Counted from the first letter of the stretch, positions 23,045 through 34,847 are shown. The stretch: DNA of 64,000 nt from Pseudomonas caspiana (GCF_002158995.1 NZ_LOHF01000013.1:89553-153552); one strand, 5' to 3'. Numbers and translations: made by a program. Notes: a model not told the origin generated them from the letters alone.

Positions 23045-24361
23045 TCAAGCAGCGATCTTGATCAGTTTGGCGTAATAGAACCCGTCATGCCCGCCTTCCT
23101 GCGCGAGCAACTGGCGACCGTGCGGCTGTTTGATGCCCGGTGATTGCTGGCCGAGCTGACCGGCAATGTCCAGCTCACGTGCGCCGGAGGTGCGGGCCAG
23201 GAACGCCTCAATGACTTCGGTGTTTTCCATCGGCAGTGTCGAGCAAGTGGCGTAAAGCAGAATGCCGCCGACTTGCAGGGTTGGCCAAAGGGCATCGAGC
23301 AACTCGCCTTGCAGCGTTGCCAGGGCCGGGATGTCATCGGCCTGACGGGTCAGCTTGATGTCGGGATGGCGGCGGATCACACCGGTTGCCGAGCACGGCG
23401 CATCAAGCAGGATTCTCTGGAATGGCTTGCCGTCCCACCATTGCGCGGTTTCCCGGGCATCGGCAGCGATCAGTTCGGCGCTCAGGCCAAGGCGCTCAAG
23501 GTTTTCCCGCACACGCACCAGACGCTTGGCTTCCAGGTCCACCGCCACGACGCCTGCCAGCGCAGGCTGGACTTCCAGCAAGTGGCAGGTTTTACCGCCT
23601 GGGGCGCAACAGGCATCCAGCACCCGTTGGCCCGGGGCCAGTTCGAGCAGATCGGCAGCCAGTTGCGCGGCCTCGTCCTGCACGCTGATCCAGCCTTCGG
23701 TAAAACCTGGCAGGCTGCGCACATCGCAAGGCTCGGTCAGCAGAATACCGTCCTGACTGAACGTGCAGCCGACTGCTTCAATGTCTGCCTTAGCCAGCAG
23801 TTCGAGGTATTGGTCACGGCTGTTGTGCCGACGATTGACCCGCAGAATCATTGGCGGATGCGCATTGTTAGCGGCGCAGATGGCTTCCCACTGTTCTGGC
23901 CAAGCCGCTTTCAGCGCTTTTTGCAGCCAGCGCGGGTGCGATGTGCGCACCACCGGATCGTGTTCCAGCTCAGCCAACAACGCTTCGCTTTCACGCTGGG
24001 CGCGACGCAGCACGGCGTTTAGCAGCGCTTTGGCCCAAGGCTTTTTCAATTTGTCGGCGCAACCAACGGTTTCGCCGATGGCAGCGTGGGCCGGAATGCG
24101 CGAATACAGAAGTTGATACAAACCCACCAGCAGCAACGCCTCGACGTCCGCATCGGCGGCTTTGAAAGGCTTTTGCAACAATTTTGCGGCCAACGCAGAA
24201 AGCCGTGGCTGCCAGCGAGCTGTGCCGAACGCCAGATCCTGAGTCAGGCCGCGATCGCGGACTTCAACCTTGTCCATCTGCGTCGGCAGCGAACTGTTGA
24301 GCGAAGCTTTACCGCTGAGTACAGCGGCCAATGCCTTGGCGGCGGCCAGACGCGGGTTCAT
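23045..24361 (-). CDS. rsmB: 16S rRNA (cytosine-967 C5)-methyltransferase RsmB
   Basis: Methylates C967 of 16S rRNA with SAM. In the 438 residues, an N-terminal NusB-like RNA-binding domain (about 1-140) precedes the RsmF/NOL1 methyltransferase fold. That fold has the SAM motif [15 protein letters not shown] and two catalytic cysteines, in DAPCSATG and [11 protein letters not shown]. Its ATG overlaps the fmt stop (ATGA), so translation is coupled. Confidence 0.97.
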   Translation of the reverse strand: MNPRLAAAKALAAVLSGKASLNSSLPTQMDKVEVRDRGLTQDLAFGTARWQPRLSALAAKLLQKPFKAADADVEALLLVGLYQLLYSRIPAHAAIGETVGCADKLKKPWAKALLNAVLRRAQRESEALLAELEHDPVVRTSHPRWLQKALKAAWPEQWEAICAANNAHPPMILRVNRRHNSRDQYLELLAKADIEAVGCTFSQDGILLTEPCDVRSLPGFTEGWISVQDEAAQLAADLLELAPGQRVLDACCAPGGKTCHLLEVQPALAGVVAVDLEAKRLVRVRENLERLGLSAELIAADARETAQWWDGKPFQRILLDAPCSATGVIRRHPDIKLTRQADDIPALATLQGELLDALWPTLQVGGILLYATCSTLPMENTEVIEAFLARTSGARELDIAGQLGQQSPGIKQPHGRQLLAQEGGHDGFYYAKLIKIAA

Positions 24362-25317
24362 TGCGCAGTCACCTGTTGGCCCAGCACGGTGCCAATGGCG
24401 AACTTCTCGCGGCGGCTGTTGAACAGGTCAGTGAAATTCAGTGGCTTGCCGCCCGGCAGTTGCAGGCGCGTCAGACGCAGCGCGCCCTGACCACAAGCGA
24501 CAATCAAACCGTCCTTGTTGGCTTCGAGGATGACGCCTGGTTCGCCCTGCCCTTCAGCGAGGCTCGCGGCGAGGACTTTCAGGGCTTCGCCGTTCAGCGT
24601 GCTGTGGCAGATCGGCCATGGATTGAATGCGCGAACCAGACGCTCAAGCTCGATAGCGGGACGGCTCCAGTCGATGCGCGCTTCGTCCTTGTTGAGTTTG
24701 TGAGCGTAAGTGGCGAGGCTGTCATCCTGGACTTCGCCGACGAGTGTGCCATCGGCCAGACCGGCAATGGCTTGCAACACAGCAGGCGGGCCCAGTTCAG
24801 CCAGGCGATCATGCAAGGTGCCGCCGGTGTCTTCAGCGGTGATGGGCGTGATGGCCTTGAGCAGCATTGGCCCGGTGTCCAGACCCAGTTCCATGCGCAT
24901 GACCGTGACACCGCTCTCGGCATCGCCTGCCTCTACAGCGCGCTGAATCGGCGCCGCACCGCGCCAGCGTGGCAGCAGAGATGCATGGCTGTTGATGCAA
25001 CCCAAACGCGGAATATCCAGCACCACTTGCGGCAGGATCAAACCGTAAGCGACCACGACCAGCAGATCGGGCTTGAGCGCTGCCAGTTCTTCTTGAGCCG
25101 CAGCATCGCGCAGGGTCGGCGGTTGCAGCACTGGAATATCGTGTTGCACAGCCAGTTGCTTGACCGGGCTTGGCATCAGCTTTTGTCCACGACCGGCCGG
25201 GCGATCAGGCTGGGTGTAGACCGCGACGATCTGGTGAGGGCTGTCGAGCAAGGCCTTGAGGTGTTCAGCGGCAAACTCTGGGGTGCCGGCGAAGACGATG
25301 CGCAGTGGCTCAGTCAT
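24358..25317 (-). CDS. fmt: Methionyl-tRNA formyltransferase
   Basis: Formylates initiator Met-tRNA using 10-formyl-tetrahydrofolate. The protein has 319 residues from the ATG at 25317 ([20 protein letters not shown]); the longer frame to 25386 has no family similarity and runs into a REP. The catalytic-region motif [17 protein letters not shown] is intact. It lies between def and rsmB in the conserved order def-fmt-rsmB. Confidence 0.97.
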   Translation of the reverse strand: MTEPLRIVFAGTPEFAAEHLKALLDSPHQIVAVYTQPDRPAGRGQKLMPSPVKQLAVQHDIPVLQPPTLRDAAAQEELAALKPDLLVVVAYGLILPQVVLDIPRLGCINSHASLLPRWRGAAPIQRAVEAGDAESGVTVMRMELGLDTGPMLLKAITPITAEDTGGTLHDRLAELGPPAVLQAIAGLADGTLVGEVQDDSLATYAHKLNKDEARIDWSRPAIELERLVRAFNPWPICHSTLNGEALKVLAASLAEGQGEPGVILEANKDGLIVACGQGALRLTRLQLPGGKPLNFTDLFNSRREKFAIGTVLGQQVTAQ

Positions 25318-25347
25318 GGGCTTCTCGTTGGGAAAGGACATTTTGAA

Positions 25348-25450
25348 CTGTAGGAGCTGCCGAAGGCTGCGATAAGGTTGGAACAACCTTCAGCCACAAT
25401 AGCCATGGCGACCGGTTCCCGGTCATTCGCAGCCTGCGGCAGCTCCTACG
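25348..25450. repeat. REP doublet, family C
   Basis: Left arm CTGTAGGAGCTGCCGAAGGC, right arm GCAGCCTGCGGCAGCTCCTA, centre about 50 nt. It occupies almost the whole gap between def and fmt, inside a co-directional gene run. The right arm is slightly degenerate (CTGCGG in place of TTCGG). Confidence 0.87.
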
Positions 25451-25462
25451 GTCAGGTAGGAA

Positions 25463-25969
25463 TCAAGCGTTCTGCTTGTGCAGTTTTTCGAGCTTTTTCT
25501 TGATCCGGTCGCGCTTGAGGTTGGACAGGTAATCGACGAACAGCTTGCCGTTCAGGTGATCGCACTCATGCTGGATACATACCGCCAGCAGGCCTTCGGC
25601 GATTTCTTCGTAAGCGTTGCCGTCGCGGTCCAGTGCTTTGATGCGCACCTTCTGCGGGCGGTCTACGTTTTCGTAGAAACCCGGCACTGATAGGCAACCT
25701 TCCTGATACTGATCCATTTCGTCGGTCAGCATTTCGATCTCGGGGTTGATGAAAACCCGAGGCTCGCTGCGGTCTTCGCTGAGGTCCATGACCACGACAC
25801 GTTTGTGCACGTTGACCTGGGTTGCAGCCAGCCCGATACCTGGCGCCTCATACATGGTTTCAAACATGTCATCGACCAACTGACGAATGTCGGCGTCTAC
25901 TACGGCCACCGGCTTGGCGATGGTACGCAGGCGCGAATCGGGAAACTCGAGAATGTTTAGAATAGCCAT
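25463..25969 (-). CDS. def: Peptide deformylase
   Basis: Iron-dependent metallopeptidase that removes the N-formyl group from new proteins. Its 168 residues have all three family motifs: GIGLAATQ at 44-51, EGCLS at 90-94 (metal-binding Cys92) and HECDH at 134-138. It is first in def-fmt-rsmB-trkA and divergent from the LysM-protein gene. Confidence 0.98.
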   Translation of the reverse strand: MAILNILEFPDSRLRTIAKPVAVVDADIRQLVDDMFETMYEAPGIGLAATQVNVHKRVVVMDLSEDRSEPRVFINPEIEMLTDEMDQYQEGCLSVPGFYENVDRPQKVRIKALDRDGNAYEEIAEGLLAVCIQHECDHLNGKLFVDYLSNLKRDRIKKKLEKLHKQNA

Positions 25970-26108
25970 ATACGTAAGAGCTGCACTTGTAGGGTAAAGT
26001 CAAAATCGGCTGCTAGGCTTTGGACGTCCAAGCGGGGCAACCATTTTTACACCGAGCCGGATAGGACTCTATGTTCACGCGAAGCAACATGATAAAGGGA
26101 TTCACTGC

Positions 26109-27134
26109 ATGAGGAAATCACTACTCGCCCTGCTGCTGTTGGCCGTGACCGGTCTTGTGCAGGCGCAAGTGCAACTCAGGGAAGGCCATCCGCAACGCTA
26201 CACGGTTGTCGCCGGTGACACGCTTTGGGACATTTCCGGCAAGTTCCTCAGCGAGCCCTGGAAATGGCAGGAAATCTGGCGCGCCAACCCACAAGTCCAC
26301 GACCCTGATCTGATCTACCCCGGCGACACCTTGTCGCTGAGTTATGTCGACGGTCAGCCTCGGGTCACCCTCAATCGCGGCGAGTCTCGCGGTACCGTGA
26401 AGCTATCGCCTCGGGTGCGCAGTACGCCGATGATTGAAGCCGTTCCAAGCATCCCGTTGGGGGCGATCAATGCGTTCCTGCTCAGTAACCGAATCGTGGA
26501 CACTCCCGAGCAGTTCGACCAGGCTCCTTACATTGTGGCCGGGAATGCCGAGCGAGTCCTGAGCGGCATCGGTGACCGAATTTACGCGCGAGGCACTCTG
26601 GACCCGACGCATTCGGTCTATGGCATCTTCCGCCAGGGCAAGACCTACACCGATCCGGTCACACAGGAAGTGCTGGGTATTAACGCTGACGAGATTGGTG
26701 GTGGCGAAATTATCGCGGCCGAAGGTGATGTCTCCACGTTGATGCTGCAGCGCTCGAACCAGGAAGTGCGCCTGGGTGACCGACTGTTCGCCAGCGAAGA
26801 ACGGGCAATCAACTCCAGCTTTCAGCCAAGTGAACCACGCAGTGATATCAACGGGCTGATCATTGACGTTCCGCGTGGCGTGAATCAGATCGGCGTGATG
26901 GATGTGGTGACGGTGGATAAGGGCAAACGTGACGGTCTGACCGAAGGCAACGTGCTGGCGATCTACAAGACTGGCGAGACTGTCCGCGATCGCATCACCG
27001 GTGAACAAGTCAAAATTCCTGACGAACGCTCCGGGCTCCTAATGATTTTCCGCACGTACGACAAGCTCAGCTACGGGCTGGTTCTGAACGCCAACCGCTC
27101 GTTGGCGGTAATGGACAAGATCAAAAATCCTTAG
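26109..27134 (+). CDS. LysM-domain exported protein
   Basis: A 341-residue protein with a signal peptide (about 1-19, LLLAVTGLVQA) and a single LysM peptidoglycan-binding domain at about 31-78 (YTVVAGDTLWDISGKF to YPGDTLSLSY). The remaining 260 residues have no motif I recognise. Orthologues sit between def and dprA throughout Pseudomonas (PA0020 in PAO1, from memory). A periplasmic cell-wall-associated role is likely; the specific function is unknown. Confidence 0.88.
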   Translation: MRKSLLALLLLAVTGLVQAQVQLREGHPQRYTVVAGDTLWDISGKFLSEPWKWQEIWRANPQVHDPDLIYPGDTLSLSYVDGQPRVTLNRGESRGTVKLSPRVRSTPMIEAVPSIPLGAINAFLLSNRIVDTPEQFDQAPYIVAGNAERVLSGIGDRIYARGTLDPTHSVYGIFRQGKTYTDPVTQEVLGINADEIGGGEIIAAEGDVSTLMLQRSNQEVRLGDRLFASEERAINSSFQPSEPRSDINGLIIDVPRGVNQIGVMDVVTVDKGKRDGLTEGNVLAIYKTGETVRDRITGEQVKIPDERSGLLMIFRTYDKLSYGLVLNANRSLAVMDKIKNP

Positions 27135-27203
27135 CGTTATGTTGCAGAATTGATACAGATTTTTGTCATCGCGTGACCAGTTATCAAATTGTTGTTAACA
27201 GAG

Positions 27204-27212
27204 TTATCCACA
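27204..27212 (+). promoter_or_regulatory. Perfect DnaA 9-mer upstream of dprA
   Basis: TTATCCACA 46 bp before the dprA start, in the short gap after the LysM gene. It could be a DnaA regulatory site, but this is not proven. Confidence 0.4.
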
Positions 27213-27257
27213 GGATTGGCCACCATTTCAGGTGCGCTACGGATCAAGGAAGATCTT

Positions 27258-28370
27258 ATGCCGCTGTTCGAAAAAGCTACCCCTTCGCCTGCCGAACAGG
27301 AAGCGCGCCTGCGCTTGCATCGCTTGCCGGAGGTGGGGCCAAAGCGATTCTTCAAGTTGATCAATGCATTCGGCTGTGCCTCTGCTGCACTCAGCGCACC
27401 GGCCAGCGCCTGGCGTGCATTGGGGTTACCAGCGGCGTGTGCTGAGGCCCGACGTAACCCGGACGTGCGCGATGGTGCTAGCGCCGCATTGGCTTGGTTA
27501 GAGCGTCCGGACCAGCATTTGCTGATGTGGGACGACCCACACTACCCGGCATTGCTAGCGGAAATCCCCGATCCTCCTCCACTTCTATTCGTCGCAGGCA
27601 ACGCCACGATTCTCGACCGGCCGCAGTTGGGCATGGTCGGCAGCCGCCGCGCCTCACGTCCGGGACTGGACACCGCCGCAGCTTTTTCCAAGAGCCTGGC
27701 GGGGGCCGGGTTTGTCATTACCAGTGGCTTGGCGCTGGGTATTGATGGCGCTGCGCACCAGGCCGCTCTGGACGTCGGCGGCTCTACAATCGGCGTTCTG
27801 GGTACAGGCATTGAAAAACTTTATCCACAGCGCCACCGAGCGTTGGCAGCGCGGATGATTGCCGAAGGAAGCGCGGTGGTTTCCGAGTTCCCGCTGGATG
27901 CAGGTCCGACTGCCAGCAACTTCCCGCGCCGCAACAGAATTATCAGTGGTTTGTCCCTGGGCGTGCTGGTGGTCGAAGCCAGTGTTGCCAGTGGTTCTTT
28001 GATCACCGCTCGACTGGCTGCCGAGCAGGGCCGCGAGGTTTATGCAATACCGGGGTCGATTCATCACCCCGGTGCGCGGGGTTGCCATCAGTTGATTCGC
28101 GATGGCGCTGTGCTGGTCGAAACGGTGCATCACATTCTCGAAGCCTTGCGTGGCTGGCAAGTGGTGACGCCAACTGAGGCAGTGCAGACATCTGACGTCG
28201 CTATCGACCATCCGCTGCTGGCGTTGCTGCATGCAGCGCCACACACCAGTGAAGCGTTGGCGCACTCGATTGGCTGGGCGTTGCCGAAGGTGCTCGCTGC
28301 GTTGACCGAACTGGAACTGGACGGACGCATTGCCTGTGAAGCGGGACGATGGTTTGCGCGCGCAGCCTGA
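27258..28370 (+). CDS. dprA: DNA-processing protein DprA (Smf)
   Basis: Binds incoming single-stranded DNA and loads RecA during natural transformation; widely kept also in species not known to be competent. The protein has 370 residues from the ATG at 27258, chosen for AAGGA upstream; a TTG-started frame from 27189 is rejected. The Rossmann-like core has MVGSRRASRPG, ITSGLALGIDGAAH, FPRRNRIISGLS and EVYAIPGSIHHPGARGCHQLI (parts). The C-terminus has a winged-helix-like DprA_WH region. Confidence 0.95.
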   Translation: MPLFEKATPSPAEQEARLRLHRLPEVGPKRFFKLINAFGCASAALSAPASAWRALGLPAACAEARRNPDVRDGASAALAWLERPDQHLLMWDDPHYPALLAEIPDPPPLLFVAGNATILDRPQLGMVGSRRASRPGLDTAAAFSKSLAGAGFVITSGLALGIDGAAHQAALDVGGSTIGVLGTGIEKLYPQRHRALAARMIAEGSAVVSEFPLDAGPTASNFPRRNRIISGLSLGVLVVEASVASGSLITARLAAEQGREVYAIPGSIHHPGARGCHQLIRDGAVLVETVHHILEALRGWQVVTPTEAVQTSDVAIDHPLLALLHAAPHTSEALAHSIGWALPKVLAALTELELDGRIACEAGRWFARAA

Positions 28371-28407
28371 GGTTAAACTGCCGACAACGTTTTAGCGGAG
28401 AGTGAAA

Positions 28408-28965
28408 ATGGTCAGCAGTTGGCGAGTGCAACAAGCCGCCCGAAACATTCGCGCCGGTGCGGTCATTGCCTATCCAACCGAAGCGGTGTGGGGGCTGGGT
28501 TGTGATCCTTGGGATGAAGAAGCGGTTTACCGCCTGCTGGCGATCAAATCTCGGCCCGTGGAAAAAGGGCTGATTCTGATCGCTGACAACATTCGTCAGT
28601 TCGACTTCCTGTTCGAGGATTTTCCCGAGTTGTGGATTGATCGGATGGCCAGCACCTGGCCGGGTCCCAACACGTGGCTGGTGCCGCACCAGAACCTCTT
28701 GCCGCAGTGGATAACCGGTATTCACGAGACGGTAGCGCTGCGGGTTAGTGATCACCCAACGGTACGTGAGCTGTGTGCATCGGTCGGGCCGCTGATTTCC
28801 ACCTCGGCCAACCCGGCAGGCCGCCCTGCTGCGCGTTCACGTCTTAGAGTCGAGCAGTATTTCCGCGGGCAGATCGATGGCGTGCTCAGCGGCAGCCTGG
28901 GAGGCCGCCGTAATCCGAGCGTGATTCGCGATATTGCTACGGCAGAGGTTGTTCGAGCGGGGTAA
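28408..28965 (+). CDS. tsaC: Threonylcarbamoyl-AMP synthase TsaC
   Basis: Makes threonylcarbamoyl-AMP from Thr, bicarbonate and ATP for the t6A37 tRNA modification. A YrdC-fold protein of 185 residues from the ATG at 28408 (GGAG 7 nt upstream; a GTG two codons earlier is possible). Motifs: [19 protein letters not shown], the KSRP nucleotide site, and [12 protein letters not shown]. It follows dprA by 37 bp on the same strand. Confidence 0.95.
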   Translation: MVSSWRVQQAARNIRAGAVIAYPTEAVWGLGCDPWDEEAVYRLLAIKSRPVEKGLILIADNIRQFDFLFEDFPELWIDRMASTWPGPNTWLVPHQNLLPQWITGIHETVALRVSDHPTVRELCASVGPLISTSANPAGRPAARSRLRVEQYFRGQIDGVLSGSLGGRRNPSVIRDIATAEVVRAG

Positions 28966-29011
28966 CGATAGAGATGCTCCTGTAGGAGATTCCAGGTTTG
29001 CCACGCAACCT

Positions 29012-29107
29012 GACGTGGGACCGGCTTTAGCCGGGAAAGCGGTATTCTGACGTCCCATTTCTGGGGATTGTCCCGGCCTCTTCCCGGCTAAAGCCGGTCC
29101 CACGTCA
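29012..29107. repeat. REP doublet, family B
   Basis: GACGTGGGACCGGCTTTAGC..GCTAAAGCCGGTCCCACGTC around a central GGGGATTGTCCCGG segment. It lies between convergent tsaC and qor and may serve as their shared 3' structure, since no other terminator is seen there. Confidence 0.9.
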
Positions 29108-29130
29108 TGTCACAGACGCTGCATTTCAAA

Positions 29131-30108
29131 TCAAGGAATCAAGATACTCGAGCCAGTGGTGCGGCGGCCCGACAGTTCGATCTGCGCTTTGCCTGCATCC
29201 TTGAGGGCGAATTGCTGGATGTTATCCACCTTGATCTTGCCGCTGGCGAGCATGTCGAACAGTTCGTCGGCCATGCTTTGCAGGGTCTGTGGCGTGTTGG
29301 CGTAGCTACCCAGGGTTGGGCGCGTGACGTACAACGAGCCTTTACTGGCCAGAATCCCCAGGTTCACGCCTGCAACAGGTCCGGATGCATTACCGAAGCT
29401 GACCAACAGACCACGCGGCGCAACGCAATCCAGAGAAGTCGTCCAGGTGTCCTGACCCACGCCGTCATAAACCACCGGGCATTTCTGCCCGTCAGTGAGT
29501 TCCAGCACGCGTTTGGCCACATCTTCCTTGCTGTAGTCGATCACTTCCCAAGCACCCAGCGCTTTGGCGTGAGCGGCTTTCTCGGCGGAGCTGACAGTGC
29601 CGATCAGCTTCACGCCCAGCGCATTGGCCCATTGGCAGGCCAGCGAGCCTACGCCACCCGCTGCGGCGTGGAACAGGATCGTTTCACCCGGTTTGACGAC
29701 GTAGGTCTGACGCAGCAGATACTGCACAGTCAGGCCCTTGAGCATGACGGCAGCAGCTTGTTCGAAACTGACAGCTTCCGGCAGATGCACCAGATTGGCT
29801 TCCGGCAAGGTATGCAACTCGCTGTAGCTGCCCAGCGGACCGGTGCCATAGGCCACGCGGTCGCCGACTTTGAAGCGGCTGACTTCGCTGCCCACTGCGT
29901 CGACGATCCCCGCGCCTTCGTTACCCAGCCCCGACGGAAAGGACGGCACCGGATACAGACCGCTGCGGAAGTAGGTCTCAATGAAATTCAGGCCGATGGC
30001 CTTGTTACGCACACGTACCTGTTGCGGGCCAGGCTGGGCCGGTTCGAAGTCCACATACTCGAGAACTTCCGGGCCGCCGGTCGTGCTGAACTGGATACGC
30101 TTTGCCAT
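29131..30108 (-). CDS. qor: NADPH:quinone reductase (zinc-free MDR family)
   Basis: Cytoplasmic medium-chain dehydrogenase/reductase that reduces quinones with NADPH. Its 325 residues have the GroES-like N-terminal half and the nucleotide-binding motif AAAGGVGSLACQWA. The zinc-ligand cysteines of alcohol dehydrogenases are absent, as expected for QOR. A GGAGAG lies 6 nt before the ATG. It is divergent from hemF, matching the PAO1 order qor-hemF-aroE. Confidence 0.95.
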   Translation of the reverse strand: MAKRIQFSTTGGPEVLEYVDFEPAQPGPQQVRVRNKAIGLNFIETYFRSGLYPVPSFPSGLGNEGAGIVDAVGSEVSRFKVGDRVAYGTGPLGSYSELHTLPEANLVHLPEAVSFEQAAAVMLKGLTVQYLLRQTYVVKPGETILFHAAAGGVGSLACQWANALGVKLIGTVSSAEKAAHAKALGAWEVIDYSKEDVAKRVLELTDGQKCPVVYDGVGQDTWTTSLDCVAPRGLLVSFGNASGPVAGVNLGILASKGSLYVTRPTLGSYANTPQTLQSMADELFDMLASGKIKVDNIQQFALKDAGKAQIELSGRRTTGSSILIP

Positions 30109-30273
30109 TTGTTCTCTCCATGATCAATCGAAACAGGAATGTGAAAGGGCTCTATCGGACTCCTTCGTTTGCGCTTCGTCAACTGCGGTCGATTGGCCAC
30201 GGGTGGTATGCTACGCGCCAATTTCGCTGTGGCCCTTGAAGTCCGGGTGCCCAGCCGTTTGAAGTCAGTTTAA

Positions 30274-31200
<927 letters not shown>

Positions 31201-31238
31201 GACTCTGTAGATATCTTAATTTGAAATGCATCTCCCTT

Positions 31239-31326
31239 GTGGGAGCTGGGCTTGCCCGCGATAAGGCTGGACGCGGTTCACTTCAGATCGCGTCGCCCCT
31301 ATCGCGGGCAAGCCCAGCTCCCACAG
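31239..31326. repeat. REP doublet, family A
   Basis: TGTGGGAGCTGGGCTTGCCC..GGGCAAGCCCAGCTCCCACA with the family spacer GGACGCGGTTCACTTCAGATCGCG. It lies between hemF and aroE, which read in the same direction. Confidence 0.9.
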
Positions 31327-31363
31327 GGTTCAGTATTCACGTGCTCGGCTTCCAGGAATATAA

Positions 31364-32185
31364 ATGGACCACTACGCCGTCTTCGGCAACCCCATCGGCC
31401 ACAGCAAGTCACCGCTGATTCATCGCCTGTTCGCCGAGCAAACCGGTCAACCGCTGGATTACCGCACGGCGCTTGCGCCGCTGGATGACTTCACCGCATT
31501 CGCCAAGGCGTTCTTCAACGAAGGCCGTGGGGCCAACGTGACTGTGCCGTTCAAGGAACAGGCCTATCTCATGGCCGACAGCCTGACCGAACGCGCCCGG
31601 CGTGCAGGCGCAGTCAACACCCTGAGCAAGCTGGCCGACGGCACCTTGCTCGGTGATAACACCGATGGCGCGGGACTGGTGCGGGATCTGACGGTTAACT
31701 GCGGCGTGAGTCTGCATGGCAAGCGCGTGCTGTTACTCGGTGCGGGCGGCGCAGTGCGCGGTGCGCTGGAGCCCTTGCTGGCAGAGCGCCCGTCGGTATT
31801 GGTGGTCGCTAATCGAACGGTAGAAAAAGCCGAGCTGCTGGCCCGGCAATTCGCTGATCTGGGGCCCGTATTTGCCAGTGGTTTCGATTGGCTGGAAGAG
31901 TCTGTGGACGTGATCATCAACGCCACATCCGCGAGCCTGGTGGGAGAACTGCCGCCGATTTCGCCGAGCCTGATCGATCCCGGTAAGACCTTCTGCTACG
32001 ACATGATGTACGGCAGCGAGCCTACAGCCTTCTGCCGTTGGGCCGCCGAGCACGGCGCGGCGCAATCCGTTGATGGTTTGGGCATGCTGGTCGAGCAGGC
32101 CGCCGAAGCCTTCTTGCTATGGCGCAGCGTGCGACCGGATTCAGCGCCAGTACTGGCTGAGCTGCGCAGGCAACTCGCGGCTTAA
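31364..32185 (+). CDS. aroE: Shikimate dehydrogenase (NADP+)
   Basis: Reduces 3-dehydroshikimate to shikimate in aromatic amino-acid synthesis. In the 273 residues, the substrate site NPIGHSKSP begins at residue 9, with catalytic Lys64 (NVTVPFKE) and Asp101 (GDNTDGAG). The NADP-binding loop is [10 protein letters not shown]. Its TAA shares the tetranucleotide TTAA with the stop of the convergent SulP gene. Confidence 0.98.
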   Translation: MDHYAVFGNPIGHSKSPLIHRLFAEQTGQPLDYRTALAPLDDFTAFAKAFFNEGRGANVTVPFKEQAYLMADSLTERARRAGAVNTLSKLADGTLLGDNTDGAGLVRDLTVNCGVSLHGKRVLLLGAGGAVRGALEPLLAERPSVLVVANRTVEKAELLARQFADLGPVFASGFDWLEESVDVIINATSASLVGELPPISPSLIDPGKTFCYDMMYGSEPTAFCRWAAEHGAAQSVDGLGMLVEQAAEAFLLWRSVRPDSAPVLAELRRQLAA

Positions 32186-33747
32186 TCTTCGAACCGGATC
32201 GGGCATTTATCCCCTTCCAGCTTGCGCAGCTCATCAATCACCTGCGGCCTGGCCCGACGCAACGTCAGGGTCCGGTCGTGATCACGCAGGCGTCGGGCTT
32301 CCTGATGGAGCATCTCGACGCCGGAATAATCGATGAAGTTGATGTGTTGCGCCTCAATGACCACGTGTTTGCCTTCGGTGCGCTGCAGTCTCGTCTGCAA
32401 ATAGTGGCTGGCACCAAAAAAGATCGAGCCGCCAACGCGCATGATGTCTTCGTCGCCGTCGCGCCATTGCTGCACGACCGGTTGTGAGGTGCGCTTGAGG
32501 TAGAAGAACAGCGACGCCAGCACCCCCGCGTAAATCGCGGTTTGCAGTTCGAGCAGCAATGTCGCGACGCAGGTTAAGGCCATGACGAGAAATTCTGAGC
32601 GACTGACGCGGTACAACGCACGGATGCCGCGCCGGTCCACCAGCCCCCAACAAATCAGCAGAATCGAAGCCGCCATGGCCGGGATAGGAATGTGCGCGAT
32701 CCACGATGCCCCGGCGACGGCAAACAGCGCGACCCACAAGGCAGAAAATATCCCGGCCAGGGGTGAATTGGCGCCCGCTTCGAAGCTCAGTGCCGAGCGA
32801 GTAAATGAACCTGCTGACAGAAAGCCTGAAAACAGGCTGCCTCCCATGTTCGACAGGCCCTGAGCACGCACTTCCTGATTGGCGTCGATCAGTTGCTGGG
32901 AGCGGGTAGACAGCGAACGGGAAATCGACAGGCTGTTGACCAGTCCGAGCATGCCCACCGCCACGGCGGATGGCAGCAGTTTGAGGATCAGTTCCGGATC
33001 GAGTGGCAGCGGGCTCAACGGCGGCAGATGGCCGACAAATGCCGAGACAACGCGCACATGGCCAAACATCGCTGGCCATAGCCAGACCAGCAGGCTGGAT
33101 GCGATGAGTGTGATCAACAGTGTTGGCCAGCGCGGCACAACCAGCTTCAGTAGCATGCCGAGCCCTAGCGTCAGTAAACCCAACATCAGTGACGGCATGT
33201 CCAGCTCGCCTCGATGCTCCAACACGGCGATCAGGCTTTTTAGAGCGGTGGTCTGGCTGGGTAAATCGATGCCGATCAGGTTGGGCATTTGCCCCAGTGC
33301 AATGACTACGGCGGCACCCAGGGTGAAACCGAGCACCACCGAATGGGAGACGAAGTTGACCAGCGCGCCGAAGCGCACCATGCCGAGCAATAACTGAAAC
33401 ACCCCGGCAATGAACGTCAGCAGCAGAATCAGGGTGATGTAATCCTGACTGGCCGGGACCGCCAGCGGGCTGATGCTGGCGTAGAGCACGACTGAAATTG
33501 CCGCCGTCGGCCCGCAGATCAGGTGCCATGACGAGCCCCACAAACAGGCGATCATGACCGGCACTATGGCCGCGTATAAACCGTACTCGGCAGGCAATCC
33601 GGCGATCAGGGCGTAAGCGATGGACTGTGGCAAGGCCAGAATCGCCCCGCTCAACCCCACCAAGGCATCTCGACCCACGGTGGCGCGAGTCTGGCGGGGA
33701 AGCCAGGCAAGAAACGGCAGGAATTTATGGCGGTTGAGCCAACCCAT
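32182..33747 (-). CDS. SulP-family inorganic anion transporter
   Basis: Predicted inner-membrane transporter for sulfate or a related anion. In the 521 residues, the N-terminal part has about 10-14 hydrophobic segments with the family motif [19 protein letters not shown] near residue 46. The C-terminal STAS domain (about 430-521) contains [12 protein letters not shown]. It is transcribed in the same direction as the choline-type binding protein and betC upstream, so it may handle the sulfate released by choline sulfatase. SulP members also carry bicarbonate, so substrate assignment is open. A family A REP lies between it and the binding-protein gene. Confidence 0.9.
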   Translation of the reverse strand: MGWLNRHKFLPFLAWLPRQTRATVGRDALVGLSGAILALPQSIAYALIAGLPAEYGLYAAIVPVMIACLWGSSWHLICGPTAAISVVLYASISPLAVPASQDYITLILLLTFIAGVFQLLLGMVRFGALVNFVSHSVVLGFTLGAAVVIALGQMPNLIGIDLPSQTTALKSLIAVLEHRGELDMPSLMLGLLTLGLGMLLKLVVPRWPTLLITLIASSLLVWLWPAMFGHVRVVSAFVGHLPPLSPLPLDPELILKLLPSAVAVGMLGLVNSLSISRSLSTRSQQLIDANQEVRAQGLSNMGGSLFSGFLSAGSFTRSALSFEAGANSPLAGIFSALWVALFAVAGASWIAHIPIPAMAASILLICWGLVDRRGIRALYRVSRSEFLVMALTCVATLLLELQTAIYAGVLASLFFYLKRTSQPVVQQWRDGDEDIMRVGGSIFFGASHYLQTRLQRTEGKHVVIEAQHINFIDYSGVEMLHQEARRLRDHDRTLTLRRARPQVIDELRKLEGDKCPIRFED

Positions 33748-33806
33748 GAAACGCTCTTTGAAGGATTGCGGAGGGGTTAGGGTACAACAGTTGGTGGAGC
33801 TGTCCT

Positions 33807-33897
33807 CTGTGGGAGCCGGGCTTGCCCGCGATGAGGCTGGACGCGGTTCATTTTAGATAGCGTCAAGCTTATCGCGGGCAAGCCCAGCTCCCACAGG
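33807..33897. repeat. REP doublet, family A
   Basis: CTGTGGGAGCCGGGCTTGCC..GGGCAAGCCCAGCTCCCACA, spacer with GGACGCGGTTCATTTTAGATAGCG. It sits between the co-directional binding-protein and SulP genes. Confidence 0.9.
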
Positions 33898-33920
33898 TAA
33901 TGCGCAGACCTTGGGAGGTA

Positions 33921-34847
33921 TTAAAGCTTCGCCTTCACCGCCGCCAGTGCATCTTTGTCATCAATGGTTTTCACGCCATCCAGCCATTTATCCAGCACGG
34001 CCGGGTTGGCTTTGATCCAGGCTTTGGCTGCGGCAGCATTGGTGACTTTGTTGTTGGTCACGTCGGCCATGATGCTGTTTTCCATCTCCTGGGTGAACGT
34101 CAGGTTGGTCAGCAGTTTGCCTACGTTCGGACAGGCCTCGGCGTAACCTTTGCGAGTCAGGGTATGTACGGTGCCGGTGTCGCCGAAGTATTTCTCGCCG
34201 CCTTTGAGGTAATGCAGGCCTTTGATCTGCACGTTCATCGGGTGCGGCGTCCAGCCAAGGAACACCACGAACTGATCTTTTTTCACCCGGCGATTTACTT
34301 CAGCCAGCATCGCTTGTTCGCTGGACTCCACCAGCTTCCAGCTGCCCAGATCGAATTCGTTCTCCTTGATGATTTTCTGAATCGAGAGGTTGGCTGGCGC
34401 GCCGGAGCCAATGCCATAAACCTTCTTCTCGAACTTGTCGGCGAATTTGTTCAAGTCGGCAAAGTTATGCACACCCGCGTCCCAGACATAATCCGGCACA
34501 GCCAGGGTGAACTCGGTACCGTCCAGGTTCTTCGCCAGTTGGGTGACATCCCCGGTCGCGACAAACTTGTCATAGAAACCCTGTTGCGCAGGCATCCAGT
34601 TGCCCAGGAAGACGTCCAGCTTGCCATCCTTGAGACCGCCGTAAGCAATCGGCACCGCCAGGGTATCGACCTTGGCCTTGTAGCCCATCCCGTCCAGCAG
34701 GAAGCCGGCAATGGCGTTGGTTGCAGCAATGTCGCTCCAGCCCGGATCGGCCAGTTTTACAGTGCTGCAACTTTGCTCGGCAGCCTGTACCGCAAGGCTG
34801 CTCAACGCCATGACCCCAATCACGAGTGTTTTGGATAACGTCTTCAT
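33921..34847 (-). CDS. choX: Choline/betaine-type ABC transporter substrate-binding protein
   Basis: Periplasmic binding protein of the OpuAC/ChoX family, 308 residues with a signal peptide (about 1-22, cut after VQA). AGGGGAAG precedes the ATG. Motifs fitting quaternary-ammonium binding include DPGWSDIAATNAI near the N-terminus, DVFLGNWMPAQ and FLGWTPHPMN; aromatic residues of this kind form the cation cage in ChoX. No permease or ATPase gene is adjacent, so it is an orphan binding protein. Pseudomonas is known to use several orphan binding proteins with one CbcWV transporter. Its place between betC and SulP makes choline, or choline-O-sulfate itself, a plausible ligand. Confidence 0.88.
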   Translation of the reverse strand: MKTLSKTLVIGVMALSSLAVQAAEQSCSTVKLADPGWSDIAATNAIAGFLLDGMGYKAKVDTLAVPIAYGGLKDGKLDVFLGNWMPAQQGFYDKFVATGDVTQLAKNLDGTEFTLAVPDYVWDAGVHNFADLNKFADKFEKKVYGIGSGAPANLSIQKIIKENEFDLGSWKLVESSEQAMLAEVNRRVKKDQFVVFLGWTPHPMNVQIKGLHYLKGGEKYFGDTGTVHTLTRKGYAEACPNVGKLLTNLTFTQEMENSIMADVTNNKVTNAAAAKAWIKANPAVLDKWLDGVKTIDDKDALAAVKAKL

